A stretch of 64,000 bases of DNA, from NCBI GenBank assembly GCA_033060915.1, contig CM065381.1, positions 2,870,001 to 2,934,000 of the forward strand, read 5' to 3'. The notes under the pieces are model-generated. The model saw only the letters and a program-made list of their open reading frames with translations. It was not told where the DNA came from and did not search any database. Each line of letters opens with the position of its first letter. Position 1 is the first letter of the stretch. This stretch comes from Euryodendron excelsum. Taxonomy: Eukaryota > Streptophyta > Magnoliopsida > Ericales > Pentaphylacaceae. Below, piece by piece: positions 49,101-60,511 of this stretch. A program made the translations under genes and the position numbers.

Positions 49101-50322
49101 GATTTCTCTGTCTTCCTTGTGTAGTAGTAAGGTGAAAAAAATGAGTGTTTCGATCCCTGAATTTCAAGTATTGTATGCGAGACCTTTGTTGCCAGTACAA
49201 TTCCTCTTTCTCCCACAGCTTATTAAGGTTATCCACCAAGTAGTCTTCGTCTACCAAAGATTCTTAGGCTTCAGAATTAGTCTGTACCGAATTGAGCCGT
49301 GCAATCATCTTTGTAATTTGGGTGTTGACATCTCCAAAGTGTTTTCTGTGCCATTGTTTCAAGCCTATCTGACAATTCCTTAACTTTCTTGTAAACATGA
49401 ATTGGTCAGATCCCCATTCTGTGGTATTCCAGTGGTTACTAACAACATCTTCACATTCAGCTTCAGTCGTCCACATTGACTCGAATTTGAAAGGTTTTCT
49501 ATTCTTGATAGTGGGATGGGAAGTGTTAAGGATTATGGGACAATGGTCAGATCCTACAGTAGTTTCATGGTACAACAGAGCTTGAGGGAATAGAGATCTC
49601 CACCTGGCATTTGCATATGCTGTGTCGAGACGTTCCTTGACAGTGATCTGGCCATTCTTCTTCTGCCTCCATGTGAACTCTTGGCCTTTAAATTCAAGAT
49701 CTATTAGCCCACAGTCATATATCATATTGTTGAAAGCCATAATTCTAGATGATTTAGGAGGTTTGCCACCCATTTTCTCACCATGATCTGACACGTCGTT
49801 GAAATACCTTATACACGCCCATGGCAGAATTTCTATCCTCGCAATGTCTCTAAGCTCATTCCAAATAGCCTTCTTGCCTTTGGCTGTGGGGCTCCCATAA
49901 ACAAAGGACATGGCTCATACCAAATTTAAAGTTAAGGAGGAACACCGGGCGTGAATGATATTTTTGTTTTGCTCTTTAATTTGTATATCAACATCAGACT
50001 GCCACCAGAGAGCTAGGCCTCCTGACTTGCCTTCCGGGTCTACATCAGATTGTCCTTCATACTTAAAAGACCTCCAAATATCTTCCATTTTATTAGCTTT
50101 ATTCTTTGTTTCCATCAAAAAAATGATGGAAGGGCGATGAGATACAACTGTCTCTCTCAGGGCACGAATTGTCAAAGGTCGCCCAACTCCTAAACAATTC
50201 CAGGAGAGGACTAGCATGGCTCCTGTGGCTATAGGCCAGCCACCACCGCCATTTCAGAGTTATCAAATCTGTCTTCATGAGGATAAGTACTTGGAACTAC
50301 CTCCCAGTCGTCAAACATTGCT
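46118..50322 (-). mobile_element. 5'-truncated plant L1-type LINE with RNase H
   Basis: The element runs on the minus strand from a few codons of an ORF1 C-terminus (FDDWEVVPS, about 50320) through ORF2 and a 3' UTR to a poly(A) tail, seen as the T run at about 46118-46135. It is therefore a normally oriented, 5'-truncated insertion. I could not find target-site duplications: the sequence left of the tail (GGATTTATGTAAC) is not repeated near 50320. Domain order is endonuclease, reverse transcriptase, zf-RVT, RNase H, the arrangement of plant L1/RNH LINEs. It lies between the villin gene and the repeat-rich 50-59 kb region, tail to tail with villin. Confidence 0.92.
46159..50217 (-). pseudogene. 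LINE ORF2 (endonuclease, reverse transcriptase, RNase H), inactivated
   Basis: ORF2 starts MLVLSWNCLGVGRPLTIRAL (50217), the usual first motif of the APE-type endonuclease, followed by LMETKN; its later part (49911-49264) has ERLDTAYAN and VGSDHCPI, the catalytic end. Reverse transcriptase follows: LKAPGPDGFPGLFYQ (about 48860), QAAFVTGRQIQDNI and NKAYDRVNW (48600-48450), LLFADDSLIF (about 48165-48140) and YLGLP. The zf-RVT region (47186-46839) shows VLPKVKHFICRV. RNase H (46896-46159) shows AEAWA and the ANRCAHWLA end. In-frame stops at 49915 and 49264, a stop at 49057 and frameshifts around 48950, 48700, 48300 (just before the FADD motif), 47650 and 46870 block translation. The element cannot move on its own. 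Confidence 0.9.
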
Positions 50323-52039
50323 ATTTTTTTGTTAATTTTTGAGAATAGAGAAACAAAAAGTTCTTATATTTTTATATTTGAAAACACAAAATAAAAATGA
50401 AAATTTAACCGTAACCAAAGGGATCTCTCCGTATGACCACCACATCTTGGACACTGCACTAACACTTTTTATAAGTTCAGATTTTAGCTGGAAGGATATT
50501 ACGAATAGCTTCTATACGAAAACATTGCAAACTTAAGAGGAAGCTTTAACGTAGTTAGTTTCTTCCGCCAGACTATTTCAAATCCTCTCTACGACCAAAA
50601 TTACCTGTACATACAAATTTTTATGTTTGCAAATTTACAGAAAGTGAGTATAATTCCTGAGATATTTTGAATAAAAAATTATCCTCTAATTCTACCGAAG
50701 AAAATAAAGATGTGTTGAGACTTCGTCACGAACTCGTTGATGGAACTTCATAACAAATAATTGTCTGTGATCTAGAGCTTAGGCAAGAAAGTTCTTTGGG
50801 GCTTTAGAGGCTTCAATTTGAAGTTTTCTATCATGATTTTTTTTTTTTTTTTTGTTGAGTAAAAAGATGAGAAGGGACGCCCAGTATAGTAACTCTCATT
50901 GGGCACGACCATGGGCGTTCCTATCTAGAAGGGTGAGCCCGTCACCACGACCATGAGATCCATGCTGAGATAAGAAAGTTATTCGGAGCTTTAGAGGCTT
51001 AAATTTGATAGAACTTCCTTTCTCCCAAGAATTCTGTAGGGAGAATTCTTCCTTCTTGGATTCTCTATGTAGAATTCCTGATGATTGAATAAAAAAGTTC
51101 TTTAATGCTCTTGATGTTTGATCTGCATAATTTTCTGTAAGGCAAAATCATATGTTCTATTTCAATGGTCACCCCTTATTTATAGTTGAGAGCAGAAAGA
51201 ATCACGATAAGCTTAAACTTCTTCATGATAATTATCTTTATTTATTTTTAAGAGATAATAATCAATAAATACATTTATGGACACTTCCAATTTTAATTTA
51301 AAAAAATACTTGTTTTCTTTCTTGCGGGTCTATGTGAACAAGTGACATAATTTGATTAACTAAAACTGGTCACTTAAAAACTGTATTATTTTGACACGTG
51401 ACTGTATTTTATTCGATCAACTTTGTAAGCATTGATTGTATCCTACAAGGACAAGTGGTATATTTGATTTGTCAAAATTTGTGATTTTATAAGACACATG
51501 ACAATTTCTGATTGGCCAAATTTTGCGTATATGCACTACCATCTTCAGTGAACTTCCAAATTAATGTATCTTTCAAAGGGACAGCTTGATCATGGGGCAT
51601 GGCCTTTCCCACTTTGATCAAATTTCAGTTAGGCCGTATAGAGTTTTAAATATTTAGAACAGAAAATATATATTGGTCCTCTCCAAAATTATAAAAAAAA
51701 TTTCTTTAACTTCCAAAATTCAAGATTTTTTTTTTAGCTTAGCCACCAACAAAATTCAAAAAAATTTACTCAAAATTCGAATAGCCTTTCACGAGCCCCT
51801 CAGAAAAATTCATCGACATGTTCAGATCCAGAGGAAGGTATATGAATGCCCAAAATTATGTTAGCAGCAGCAGGCGCTGGAAAAATTATACAGTAGCTAG
51901 GATTCAAGACACTTGGGGTTAACTCTTGAGAGATAGAAGTATTGTCTATTGTAGGTAACCACTGATGTGTAACGAGGGTTTTATTCTACTCCCATGTTAC
52001 CCACTGATGTGTAAAATTGTTGTCCCATTGCGCACATCA
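50323..52039. other. Intergenic, no gene recognised
   Basis: AT-rich. A T18 run at 50840 is followed by a GC-richer patch with a repeated GGGC..GACCATG theme (50878-50965) that I cannot assign. Nothing else stands out. Confidence 0.5.
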
Positions 52040-52432
52040 TTGTTTATAAGTTAGTACCAGTATGGTTTATTATTTTGGTCTCTTTTTTGTTTTTTGAAAT
52101 TTGACAGAATTATTTTGGGTAGATTAGTTTTGAAAACTGTTTTTGTAGAAATCGAATTTAGTAAATCTATTCTAGAACTTGTTTTCAAAATTTTTTTCAA
52201 AAAACACCTTAGTTTGTTTTAGGAACCAATAAAAATGCGTCTTTTGAGTTTTTACAGTAGGCTTCACTCAAAATAAAAACAATATGAAAATAATGGTATT
52301 TTGATGTTTCCTATTTTTTTGGTTCTAACTTCTAAGAACAAGAAAATGAGATGTTCTCGTTATTTTTTAGTTTGAGAACACAAAAAAACGGAAATAGAAT
52401 CGGAATCGTAACCAAATAGGGTAAGATAAAAA
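52040..52432. mobile_element. MITE, copy 2 (same family as 10696-11074, inverted)
   Basis: Compared with the reverse complement of the copy at 10.7-11.1 kb, the two align over most of their length: TTTTTTGAAATTTG.CAGAA, GTAGATTAGTTTTGAAAACTG versus GAAGATTAGTTCCGAAAATTG, and the end GTAACCAAATAGGG versus GTACTAAACAGAGCC. The left boundary near 52040 is approximate and the target duplication is not clear. Non-coding. Confidence 0.65.
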
Positions 52433-52621
52433 AAATAAAAAAAAATTCAATATATACTCAATTTCCTTTTTCACTGAAACACAAGTAGGTCTTATATGTA
52501 TTTCTTAATGTAGATTCCACTGCTTTGTGTGCAGTTGGTGGGATTGAGAATATGTATGACAACCGTCTAAGGGGAAAAAAAAAATTTGAGTTGGTTCAAT
52601 GCTTTTTTATTGACTTATCCT

Positions 52622-52850
52622 TTTTTTTTTTTTTTTGATGTTTGACAAAGAGAAATTTATTGAAAATTAAAATGACTCACAGAAAGACAAATTTTCTCAT
52701 CTCTCAAACTTCACCTCTCCGTAGTTTAATGGCACTGTTATTTCCAATATTCAAAGCCATAAGTTTCCATAATCTTTGTTCACGGACTATCCGGCCGGGA
52801 GGCATGTTCGGCTCAGATGCCTTAATTAATGAGTCAATAATAGACTGAGA
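52622..52850 (-). pseudogene. 5'-truncated retrocopy-like tail with poly(A)
   Basis: On the minus strand an open stretch reads SIIDSLIKASEPNMPPGRIV, then REQRLWKLMALNIGNNSAIK and LRRGEV, then a stop. It is followed by about 65 bp with AATAAATTTCTC and then an A run (the T run at 52620-52637). An open C-terminus, a short 3' UTR, a polyadenylation-like signal and a poly(A) tail in this order is the layout of a retrotransposed transcript end, either of a host gene or of a non-LTR element. I do not recognise the protein. No upstream continuation or clear target duplication is present. Confidence 0.45.
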
Positions 52851-53045
52851 GATCAATCAAGGGGTAGTTTTAATTATTAATTAAGAGATGACCATTAGAA
52901 TCCACCAAAGAAGATAACTTCACGTCGATTATTCTAAGAATATCAATTTTGGCGTTACCTATGCCTATGGGAGCGCCATGTGAGCGAACTACTCTTGAGG
53001 TGGGGGTGAAGTTCTTTTAATTGTTTCCTAAATTAGCCACTTGTT

Positions 53046-53048
<3 letters not shown>

Positions 53049-53077
<29 letters not shown>
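53049..53077 (+). repeat. (AG)n microsatellite
   Basis: About 14 AG dinucleotides in a row. Confidence 0.95.
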
Positions 53078-53079
<2 letters not shown>

Positions 53080-53395
53080 AAATACAGAACAATCATATGA
53101 CGAGCACGGTGGAGCTAGAACAAATGCAAGTAGATTCTCATTACCAACGTTCAAAAAAGAGAAAAGCTCTTTTTTTTTTTTTGGTTACAATATTGAATAT
53201 GCCAATAAGATACTCTACATATTCGCTTGAGAGCATACTACCATTTGCAAGAGACTTTATCGCACTTAAGTGGGGGCCAAAACTTAGGTTTCAGATCCCA
53301 CCGAGTGATCTGAGTGTTAAAGAGTAGGTTTAGGCTATACAAACTCAAACCTGGATATTGAGCGAGAAAATCTAAATTCTTATCTAATGAAACGA

Positions 53396-54133
53396 CAGGA
53401 TCGGCTCAAGACAAGTTGAGACCTAAGGTCACAATTTTAACAAGACTCTTTATATTTTTTTATATTACTATAATTTTTTTATTTAAAATAATTTATTTTA
53501 TAAATTTGTGTTTTTTTTTCTTCTGAAGTCAACTATTTTACTGAGTTTGGCCTTTTTTTTTTTTAACGGGCGTTTTTTTTTATTTGGACGAAGGCCTCTT
53601 CTTTTAAAGGAAAATGTAGAAATTATATAAGGCCTTAAAACTATATAAGGGTTTAAAAAATTTAGGGCCTTCAAAAAAATTTATTTGTATAATTTTTTGT
53701 TAAGCCAATATTTTTTTTTCTTTGAAGTTCGCTTAGGGTAATTGATTTTAGGTCTTCTTTATCTAATAAGACTTCTTTTTTTACCTGGATTAAGAAATTC
53801 TCTAGAACAAAAAGATATGAAAACTATACAAGACGTTGACTATAAAATTTAATATTTAAAATTTAAAATTTAAAATTTTTGGGGCCTTAAAATAATAGTT
53901 TGTACTATTTATGCATTTATTTACAATTAAACTAGTTTTTTTTTGGTTCTTGAAGTTTATAAGTGTAGTTGATTTCGAGCTTCCTTTTTTAATCGATAAT
54001 TTTTTCTCATTTAAATTAGGTCTTTTTTAAAAATATAACACAAAAACTATATAAGATTTAAGTTTTAAAATTTTGAAACCTCACAAATGCCTTAAGCAAT
54101 TGCCTAAGTGGCCTTAAGGGTGAGTTGGCCCTA
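53396..54133. mobile_element. hAT-like non-autonomous element with near-perfect 8-bp duplication
   Basis: The left end reads CAGGATCGGCTCA and the right end, reverse-complemented, TAGGGCCAACTCA, both fitting the hAT YAGG start. Flanks are TGAAACGA (53388-53395) and TGAACCGA (54134-54141), an 8-bp target duplication with one mismatch, the hAT length. The 738-bp interior has no transposase frame. It is made of about three diverged units carrying TTGAAGTT…, …ACTATATAAG… and …TTTAAAATTT..GGGCCTT.AAA. Confidence 0.75.
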
Positions 54134-54141
54134 TGAACCGA

Positions 54142-55640
54142 CCACTCGGTGGCAGAGGAAGACGAAGACCATTTTTTTTAATTTTTTGATGCGTGCCATT
54201 ATGGTCAATTGGCGGAGGTAGGGTCCGGTGGGTTTTTATTTTTATTTTTTTTTCATTAATTTTATTATTAAAAGTGATTGCCTACATGGCGGGAATGACC
54301 TTCCCCCTATCCATGTTGCTTCCAGCTCGAATGAAAGTCGGGATTTGATTCAAATTACTGTTACCATACTCAAGAGACATTATCAGTTAATTAAGTTGGT
54401 TGGCACTTTAAGAATTAGAAAGCGTTAACGATAGATTGTGAAAATCACTTCCAGATTCTGACCAAATCAACATTATGGAATTCAAACATGGATTGCAATA
54501 ACCATATTACTTCTAGCATGTTCTGATCACCGCAAGAAGGGATATATACTACAATAATTATATTCAAAAGCGAACACATAATTATCTTGGGATTTAGATT
54601 TAATTGTCAAATGAATAAAAATTATTAGAATTAACGGCGATTCAGTCATATGTCAAAATAAAGAGTTTTACTTCTTAAGGTTGGTTATTTATGTCATTAC
54701 ATTAAATTTGTCAGAGTTTTATCCATTTTATAAATAAGTCAAAACTACATAATGGTTATTGTGGAGGAGATTTTTCGTAAGTCTCAATCCACTTCGCGAA
54801 TTACCAAGATGAATACCAGGGAGCCTATAAGAGCAGAAGACAGTAAAAATGCGTTAATTCTTTTTGGGCTAATGACACTCCGAAAATTAAGTTAGATAAG
54901 CTTAACCTTACTGAATTGAAAGAAAGAAATCTATTTTAACTCTCAATCATGCTTACCTTACTTCTTAGTGATATAGTGTATTTATAAGTTTCGGAGACCT
55001 CATTCCTTCTAAGAATGATATTCTCTCTCCTTCTAGAAGTAGACATATCTTGGGTTGGTGTGAGAGTAGGTTGTACTTATATTTAAGAGTCATTTCCTTT
55101 ATCAAATTGGAGTTTTTTATCCACTGGGTTTGCTTTTGCGTAGGTAGGCTATTCTTTAGTAGATGATAAGCTTTGCCGATATTAGGTCAGCACCACCATT
55201 CTTAGTGGGCTAAGTCTGAGCCCCTTTTTTGGAAGGTCGACACTATCACTATTAGTGGCCCAACCTTGATTTGGAGAATACATAATTTTTATTTCACAGT
55301 TATGTATTCACTTTTGAACCACATGAGTCATATAATTTTTGGTCAAACCTCAAGAAGGGAAAGTATAATTATTTTAAAAAACAATTCCATAACAGGTAGA
55401 GACAAACTCCTTCATGCCCTTGAACACCTCTCTTGATGGCGTCTCACTACGTAGACGGGTGAAACTCTAAAATTCACAATATAGTTATTAAAATCGGACT
55501 AGATGCTAAACTAGAGAAAGCATCTGTTCATATTTCATTGGTTCAACCACATGGACTGCTATTACAAAATTTAATGATTTATACGTTTTACAAAGATTTT
55601 AGTGTTTTATATATGCTTGCTACCATATTTTAACATGAAA
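54142..55640. other. Intergenic, no gene recognised
   Basis: AT-rich. A weak GC rise at 55130-55270 with the repeated word GCACCACCATTCTTAGTGGGC / GACACTATCACTATTAGTGGCC suggests a diverged short duplication of about 65 bp. No coding motif. Confidence 0.5.
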
Positions 55641-55644
55641 TCCA

Positions 55645-55770
55645 ATAGACTAGTGGTTGTAAGGTGCTTGGCCGGCAACAGATGCCATAGTTCGAAATCA
55701 CAGCTCTCTAACATTGGTTGGAGAGAGAGGTTATGTAAAAGCAAGATTTTTACTATACTAAAATAAAAAA
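55645..55770 (+). mobile_element. SINE-like tRNA-derived element
   Basis: A good Pol III A box (TAGTGGTTGTAAGG, 55651-55664) and B box (GTTCGAAATC, 55690-55699) lie at tRNA-like spacing, with GCTTGGCCGGCAACA between them as in tRNA-related plant SINEs. An A-rich tail (AAAATAAAAAA, 55760-55770) closes the unit. The tRNA part cannot fold as a functional tRNA by eye. An imperfect 12-bp direct repeat (AAATCCAATAGA before, AAATCAAATAAG after) may be the target duplication. Confidence 0.55.
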
Positions 55771-57854
55771 TCAAATAAGTCGAATTGTTATCAATTTTGT
55801 GGCACCTATAAAGATTAATTAATAGAAATTTATAGACAAAAACGTGTATTCACCGTCCCTAGGAGTGGATCTAGGATTTAACTATTTCTTTCTCTGTAAG
55901 CGTACATTCTCAATACGACTAATACATTCAGAACGACTCTTTGATCGTCCCAAAACATTTATATGAAGTATATCAAATGAAGAAGTATGTCAAAGCTGAA
56001 GCATTTTTTTTATAATGGATTAAAGTAAGGTAGTTAGACAATTTTGGGTAAATGTAAATTGAAACCCAACGATTTACACATATGAGTTATAGCTAGCTCT
56101 ATATATCTTATACTATTATGTGATCATCTCATACATTCATAAAGAAGGAGTAAAGACAGAGACGTGGCATTGTAAATGCTCCACCCAGAGCACTAACTAA
56201 TAAATTCTTCACTGAAAGTTTCGCCAAAGCCCAAGCATATGATGCAGACAGATTCGCCGGGTTAAAAAATGCTCCACCCAGCCATGGCAAATCAAAATAC
56301 ATGGCCAAGTGTCACAAGGAGAAACGGCTAAAATGTTTAATTAGTTTTAATGTCACAGTAAACATGCAAGCCACCAACAGATACGTAATTAAAAAATGAC
56401 ATTTGACATTTTAAATTCAGTTCAAAGCAACGGTTACAACGAATATAGCAAGTGCACATTCAAGTGTTAACATAGTAAATAAATATTATTTAAGCATAAA
56501 AAATTACATTTCATATGTCGATAGTAATACTCAAAGATTCAAATATTGCTTAAAGCTTACATTAATTTGGATTCAAGCTACACATCTAACCATATCAATT
56601 TTATCCAGAATTAAATCGGTCAGTACAACTTGGTAGAGTTTCAAAATATTTGGTCTAAGTTTGGAAAAATCTGATTAAAAAGACCGATTTTTTATTTATT
56701 TATTTTTACTTCTAATGAAAAATGTGGCCAAATTCTAACAAATATGTAAACAAATTTTAAATTCTATTTTTCAAGCAATGATGAACAAAAAAAAAATAGT
56801 AAAAAAATGATTGGATTAAGCTTGAACCTTAACTGAAAAAATTACTTTTGGAAACTTACTAATACATCAAGGATTGTTAGGTTACTAAAAAAAGGCGATG
56901 GAAATGAAAGAGGAAATTGAAAAGTGGCAAAAGAGAAGGAACAAAAAAAAAGTAATAAGACAATCCATCTATGATTTTTTTTTTTTTAATGATTTCTTTC
57001 CTCACAAGTTTTCTCATATTACCTCATTACTTTATAACAAGAAAGTCGGTGTTTTAAAGTTATTGAAATTCATTGTCTTTTCTCCTTTGTATTCTTTTTT
57101 TTTTTATTCACATTTTGTGCTATAACGAAATAAAGAAAATTGAAATCTTTCATGTATGAATATATACATATACATGTGTATCTATTATAGGGAATTTCTG
57201 TTTGGACGAATTTAAACAAGGTGGACAGATTTAAAGAATTTTATCAACCCCAAACAAACATATTGTAGTCATTAGCTGAACGAGGTTGAGATCACTTTGT
57301 CAACCACATGCATGCGAGCTTCTTACAATTGTTTCATGGCATATAAAAATTAAGTCAACAACCTTCACCATTAATTTCCAATAGGGTCTATGACTGAATC
57401 AAAAGACTTTCATGTACAAGAAAGAAATGCAGTTGCTATATTCATATAATATATATACATATACTATGTATCGTCAAGGAATATGAAGCCTCAACAGGTA
57501 ATGCTAATGAACATGCATGCTCATGCGTCTAAATCTCCGGTAGACCATGAGAAACTTAAAGTTTAATGACCAATTTGGTATAAACAGCTCATGTGTCTAC
57601 CTGCAATACCTTTATAAATTCGTTCGTTGGTGAGTCGTGCAGCAAGACCCAACTCAGTTTCATGATCTAGCTCTAAAATATGTATATGCTAATTTGTACG
57701 TATTATATATATGCTGACAGTAAAGTTGGTCTTTTTTTTGTTTTTATTTTGTTTTTGTTTTTTTTTTTTTTTTTGGTCAAGAAAGTTGTTCTTTTCTGAC
57801 TGCAAAGTTTTCTTGCAGTATCTATCAAATATAAGACCAATGCCCATGTATGGA
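55771..57854. other. AT-rich intergenic region
   Basis: No gene recognised. CTCCACCCAG occurs twice (about 56180 and 56270) and TA-rich patches at 57150-57180 and 57445-57465 are the only structure noticed. Short chance frames (for example 56898-57125) are Phe- and Lys-rich. Confidence 0.55.
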
Positions 57855-58067
57855 TTTAGGATTTGTTGAGGAAAAGAAAAAGAAAAATGAATTGAAATTA
57901 GTTACACCAGTTTATTACGAAAAAATATATTTTTTTGTAATGCCTATTAATTTTATTCTCATTTTCTTAATCCAATCAAACCAAAAATAAAATTATTTAA
58001 CTTCTCTCCTTCATTTTCCTTCTCATTTGTTTTCCCAATTATTTTCTTTCCCTTGACAAATCCTAAA
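57855..58067. mobile_element. Possible MITE with 26-bp inverted ends
   Basis: TTTAGGATTTGTTGAGGAAAAGAAAA at the left pairs with the reverse complement of 58042-58067 (TTTAGGATTTGTCAAGGGAAAGAAAA) with three mismatches. The 160-bp interior is AT-rich and non-coding. No target duplication identified. Confidence 0.5.
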
Positions 58068-58694
58068 ACTAAACAAAGCCCAAACAAGGCGACCAATAAA
58101 GGCTGTATGACTTCTAATCTGGTCGCTTTAATTTACTTGATATTTGGATGCTTTTTGAAGGAGAAACCCAAACCATTGGTGTTACAGACCTAATCAGCAT
58201 TATAAATATGACAGGGGTACTCCGTGTTACAGGTAGCATTCAAATGCACATGGCCTATCCTAGTTGGCTTTCAATTTTGGTGTTGCAATTTTCCTTTTAA
58301 TTCTTCGACTCACATCTTTTGCTAATTGGTCATAATGTATTTGACTTTTATTTAATTTTCTTCGCTTTTGATGCAACGTGGATGTAACAAAATTTTTTTA
58401 CACAAGTGGCTTTAAAATCATACTTTATGAGTATGATAATCAGAAAAATTGTAGAGTGATTACTTGCAGCGGTATTTTTCTCCTCAATCAGACATTTTTT
58501 TAGTCATTAAAATTACAATTTTTTGTAAAATCGAGGGATCATAACTTCAAGCAATTTAATGGTGTTTGATAACAACTTCATGTGAATGAGAGATTTCAAA
58601 TCAATTAAATTCATAAAAAAAATTTATAAAAAAAACCGCAGCTTAGTATCACATATAATAATACTATTAAACCTAGCCATTTTATAGATTTTTA

Positions 58695-59190
58695 GACATC
58701 ATGTATATATATATATATAAAAGTTGTGTTTGCCCTTATATTTTGTCTCTCTCCTATGTAGTACTCTAAATGCTTTGATATTTTAAAATGTTATGTCACA
58801 AGAACAATTGATTAGATAACTATTAAATTTATTCTTTATTCAATCGACTATATTAATTTTGTTAGATATACATATTATGTATATATATATAAGATAAGAT
58901 TAATTTTGTAAGATAGATAAAAAAATATATATATATATATATAATACAAGATAAAAAAGTGATCATAATTAAATAAAAATACTATATATATATATCTAAT
59001 TACTTTTTAGATTAAATCTACTATCTTAATTTTGTAAGATATATATATATATATAAGATGAGATTAGTTTTGTAAGATAAATATAATACATATATAATAT
59101 AAGATTATCAGGACTCTTTCTGAACTTAATATATAAAAATATAATTATAATTAAATAAAATACCATATATATATATACTTGCTTTTTAAA
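58695..59190 (+). repeat. TA-rich tandem duplication with TTTTGTAAGATA core
   Basis: TTAATTTTGTAAGATA followed by (TA)n, AAGAT.AGATTA.TTTTGTAAGATA, then ATAATTAAATAAAATAC.(TA)n occurs as two related blocks (about 58855-59000 and 59025-59180). Very AT-rich, no coding meaning. Confidence 0.65.
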
Positions 59191-59672
59191 TTGAATAAAG
59201 TGATTGTCAAAACTCTTTTTAATTGTATTCTTAATTATTATAAATTTTAGATTAACTACTTATAATTTTAATAACACTCATTTTTTGTGCATTATACGGT
59301 TCACACTTAACTATTTATTTGAATTTGGGTATGGGTACTTCTTTTTTTAATATGAAAAAGAAACGATATTACTAAGTGTTAGTACTTAGCACTAGTTACT
59401 TGAGGGTGATAGGAAAGGAAATAGCTAGACCTGGCTTTTGCATTATGTGATCAAAGAAGTGGATTTGGATCCTCTGACTTAAAACTTGCATTCTTACAAG
59501 CGATTTTCTTTTCTTTTTCTTTTACTTTCTTTCTTTACTATCAAATTCTGATGCTTTACGTTGCCACCTTTTGGATTTGCTAAAAAATACGTTCATTCCT
59601 ACACTATGTACACATTATTGCTTATGATCCGCCCGCTGCCCTTACATAAAAACTTTAGTATTTGAAGAGGAC

Positions 59673-60497
59673 TGAACATGAATTTTCTTGATCACACCCT
59701 ACGTTTGGGGTACTCAGAGGGATAGAGATTACTGATGAGGGCCGACCAGGAACACTCGTAACAGCTCGATTAGAAGAAAGTACATATGAGCTGTCAGATT
59801 CAGCTGATGACGTATTGTGCATTACAATAGTTGAAGCTTTAGTACTAACCATGTTGATGTCTTGAAGGACACAAATGGACTAACCATGTTGATGTCTTGA
59901 AGGACACAAATGGAATCGAAAGAAGGAAAAACAACACGAAAGGAGGACCGACCCTGAGAGGTCCAGTTGACCAGGGCTTGACCAGGGAGTCATGACGAAC
60001 CAGACCGTGGCTGCATATGGCCGAGCGGACCACGCCCGAGCAAGCCTTGTGAGATAGTGTTGATCATTCGTTCCACCAGCCACGTCAGTGAAAGCCATCA
60101 TTGACAACCCAATCATGATAACGTGCTCCCAACTCCAAAATTTCACGTGTAAGAGGAGACAGTCACCTCACTCACTTTGACACACGCCTAAGGGAGTGCT
60201 ACGTTGGGGGTTGGACAACTACGCCTCCCATTACCCTACCACCAGTCAGGATCTCCAATGCTACGTCGCCACGTGGAGAGATAGCCGTCTCTCACTCTCT
60301 CCATGCATACAACGCCCCTCTAGGACTACCAGGGTGCTGCTAATATAAAAGGAAAAATCATCTTCTCCAACAAGGTACGCAAACAAAAACTCTAGTTAAA
60401 ACTCTGTTAAAACATATCCAGAAACCTAACTTTGGCATCGGAGTGCCTTTGGCAGTCATCACACCGGTGCCCCTCACCCCTTTCCCTTATCAGAACA
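59673..60497 (+). mobile_element. LTR-like unit, left arm of a 1.7-kb palindrome
   Basis: 825 bp from TGAACATG to CAGAACA, so TG..CA. It contains a TATA box (AATATAAAAGG, 60342-60352) and, near its 3' end, CTTTGGCATCGGAGTGCCTTTGG, a motif common in the R/U5 part of plant gypsy LTRs. The bases that follow (TTGGTGCTGA) look like the start of an internal region. A 35-bp unit is duplicated in tandem at 59845-59879 and 59880-59914. The right arm is its reverse complement at roughly 85% by eye. Confidence 0.75.
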
Positions 60498-60511
60498 TTG
60501 GTGCTGATTGG

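Noticed and set aside
50840..50965. T18 run as the 3' end of a second LINE
   Set aside because: Adjacent sequence shows no LINE coding motif and no similarity to the 3' end of the LINE at 46.1 kb.
58695..59190. AT-rich tandem region as a replication origin or matrix attachment site
   Set aside because: Only composition supports it; no defining motif can be shown.
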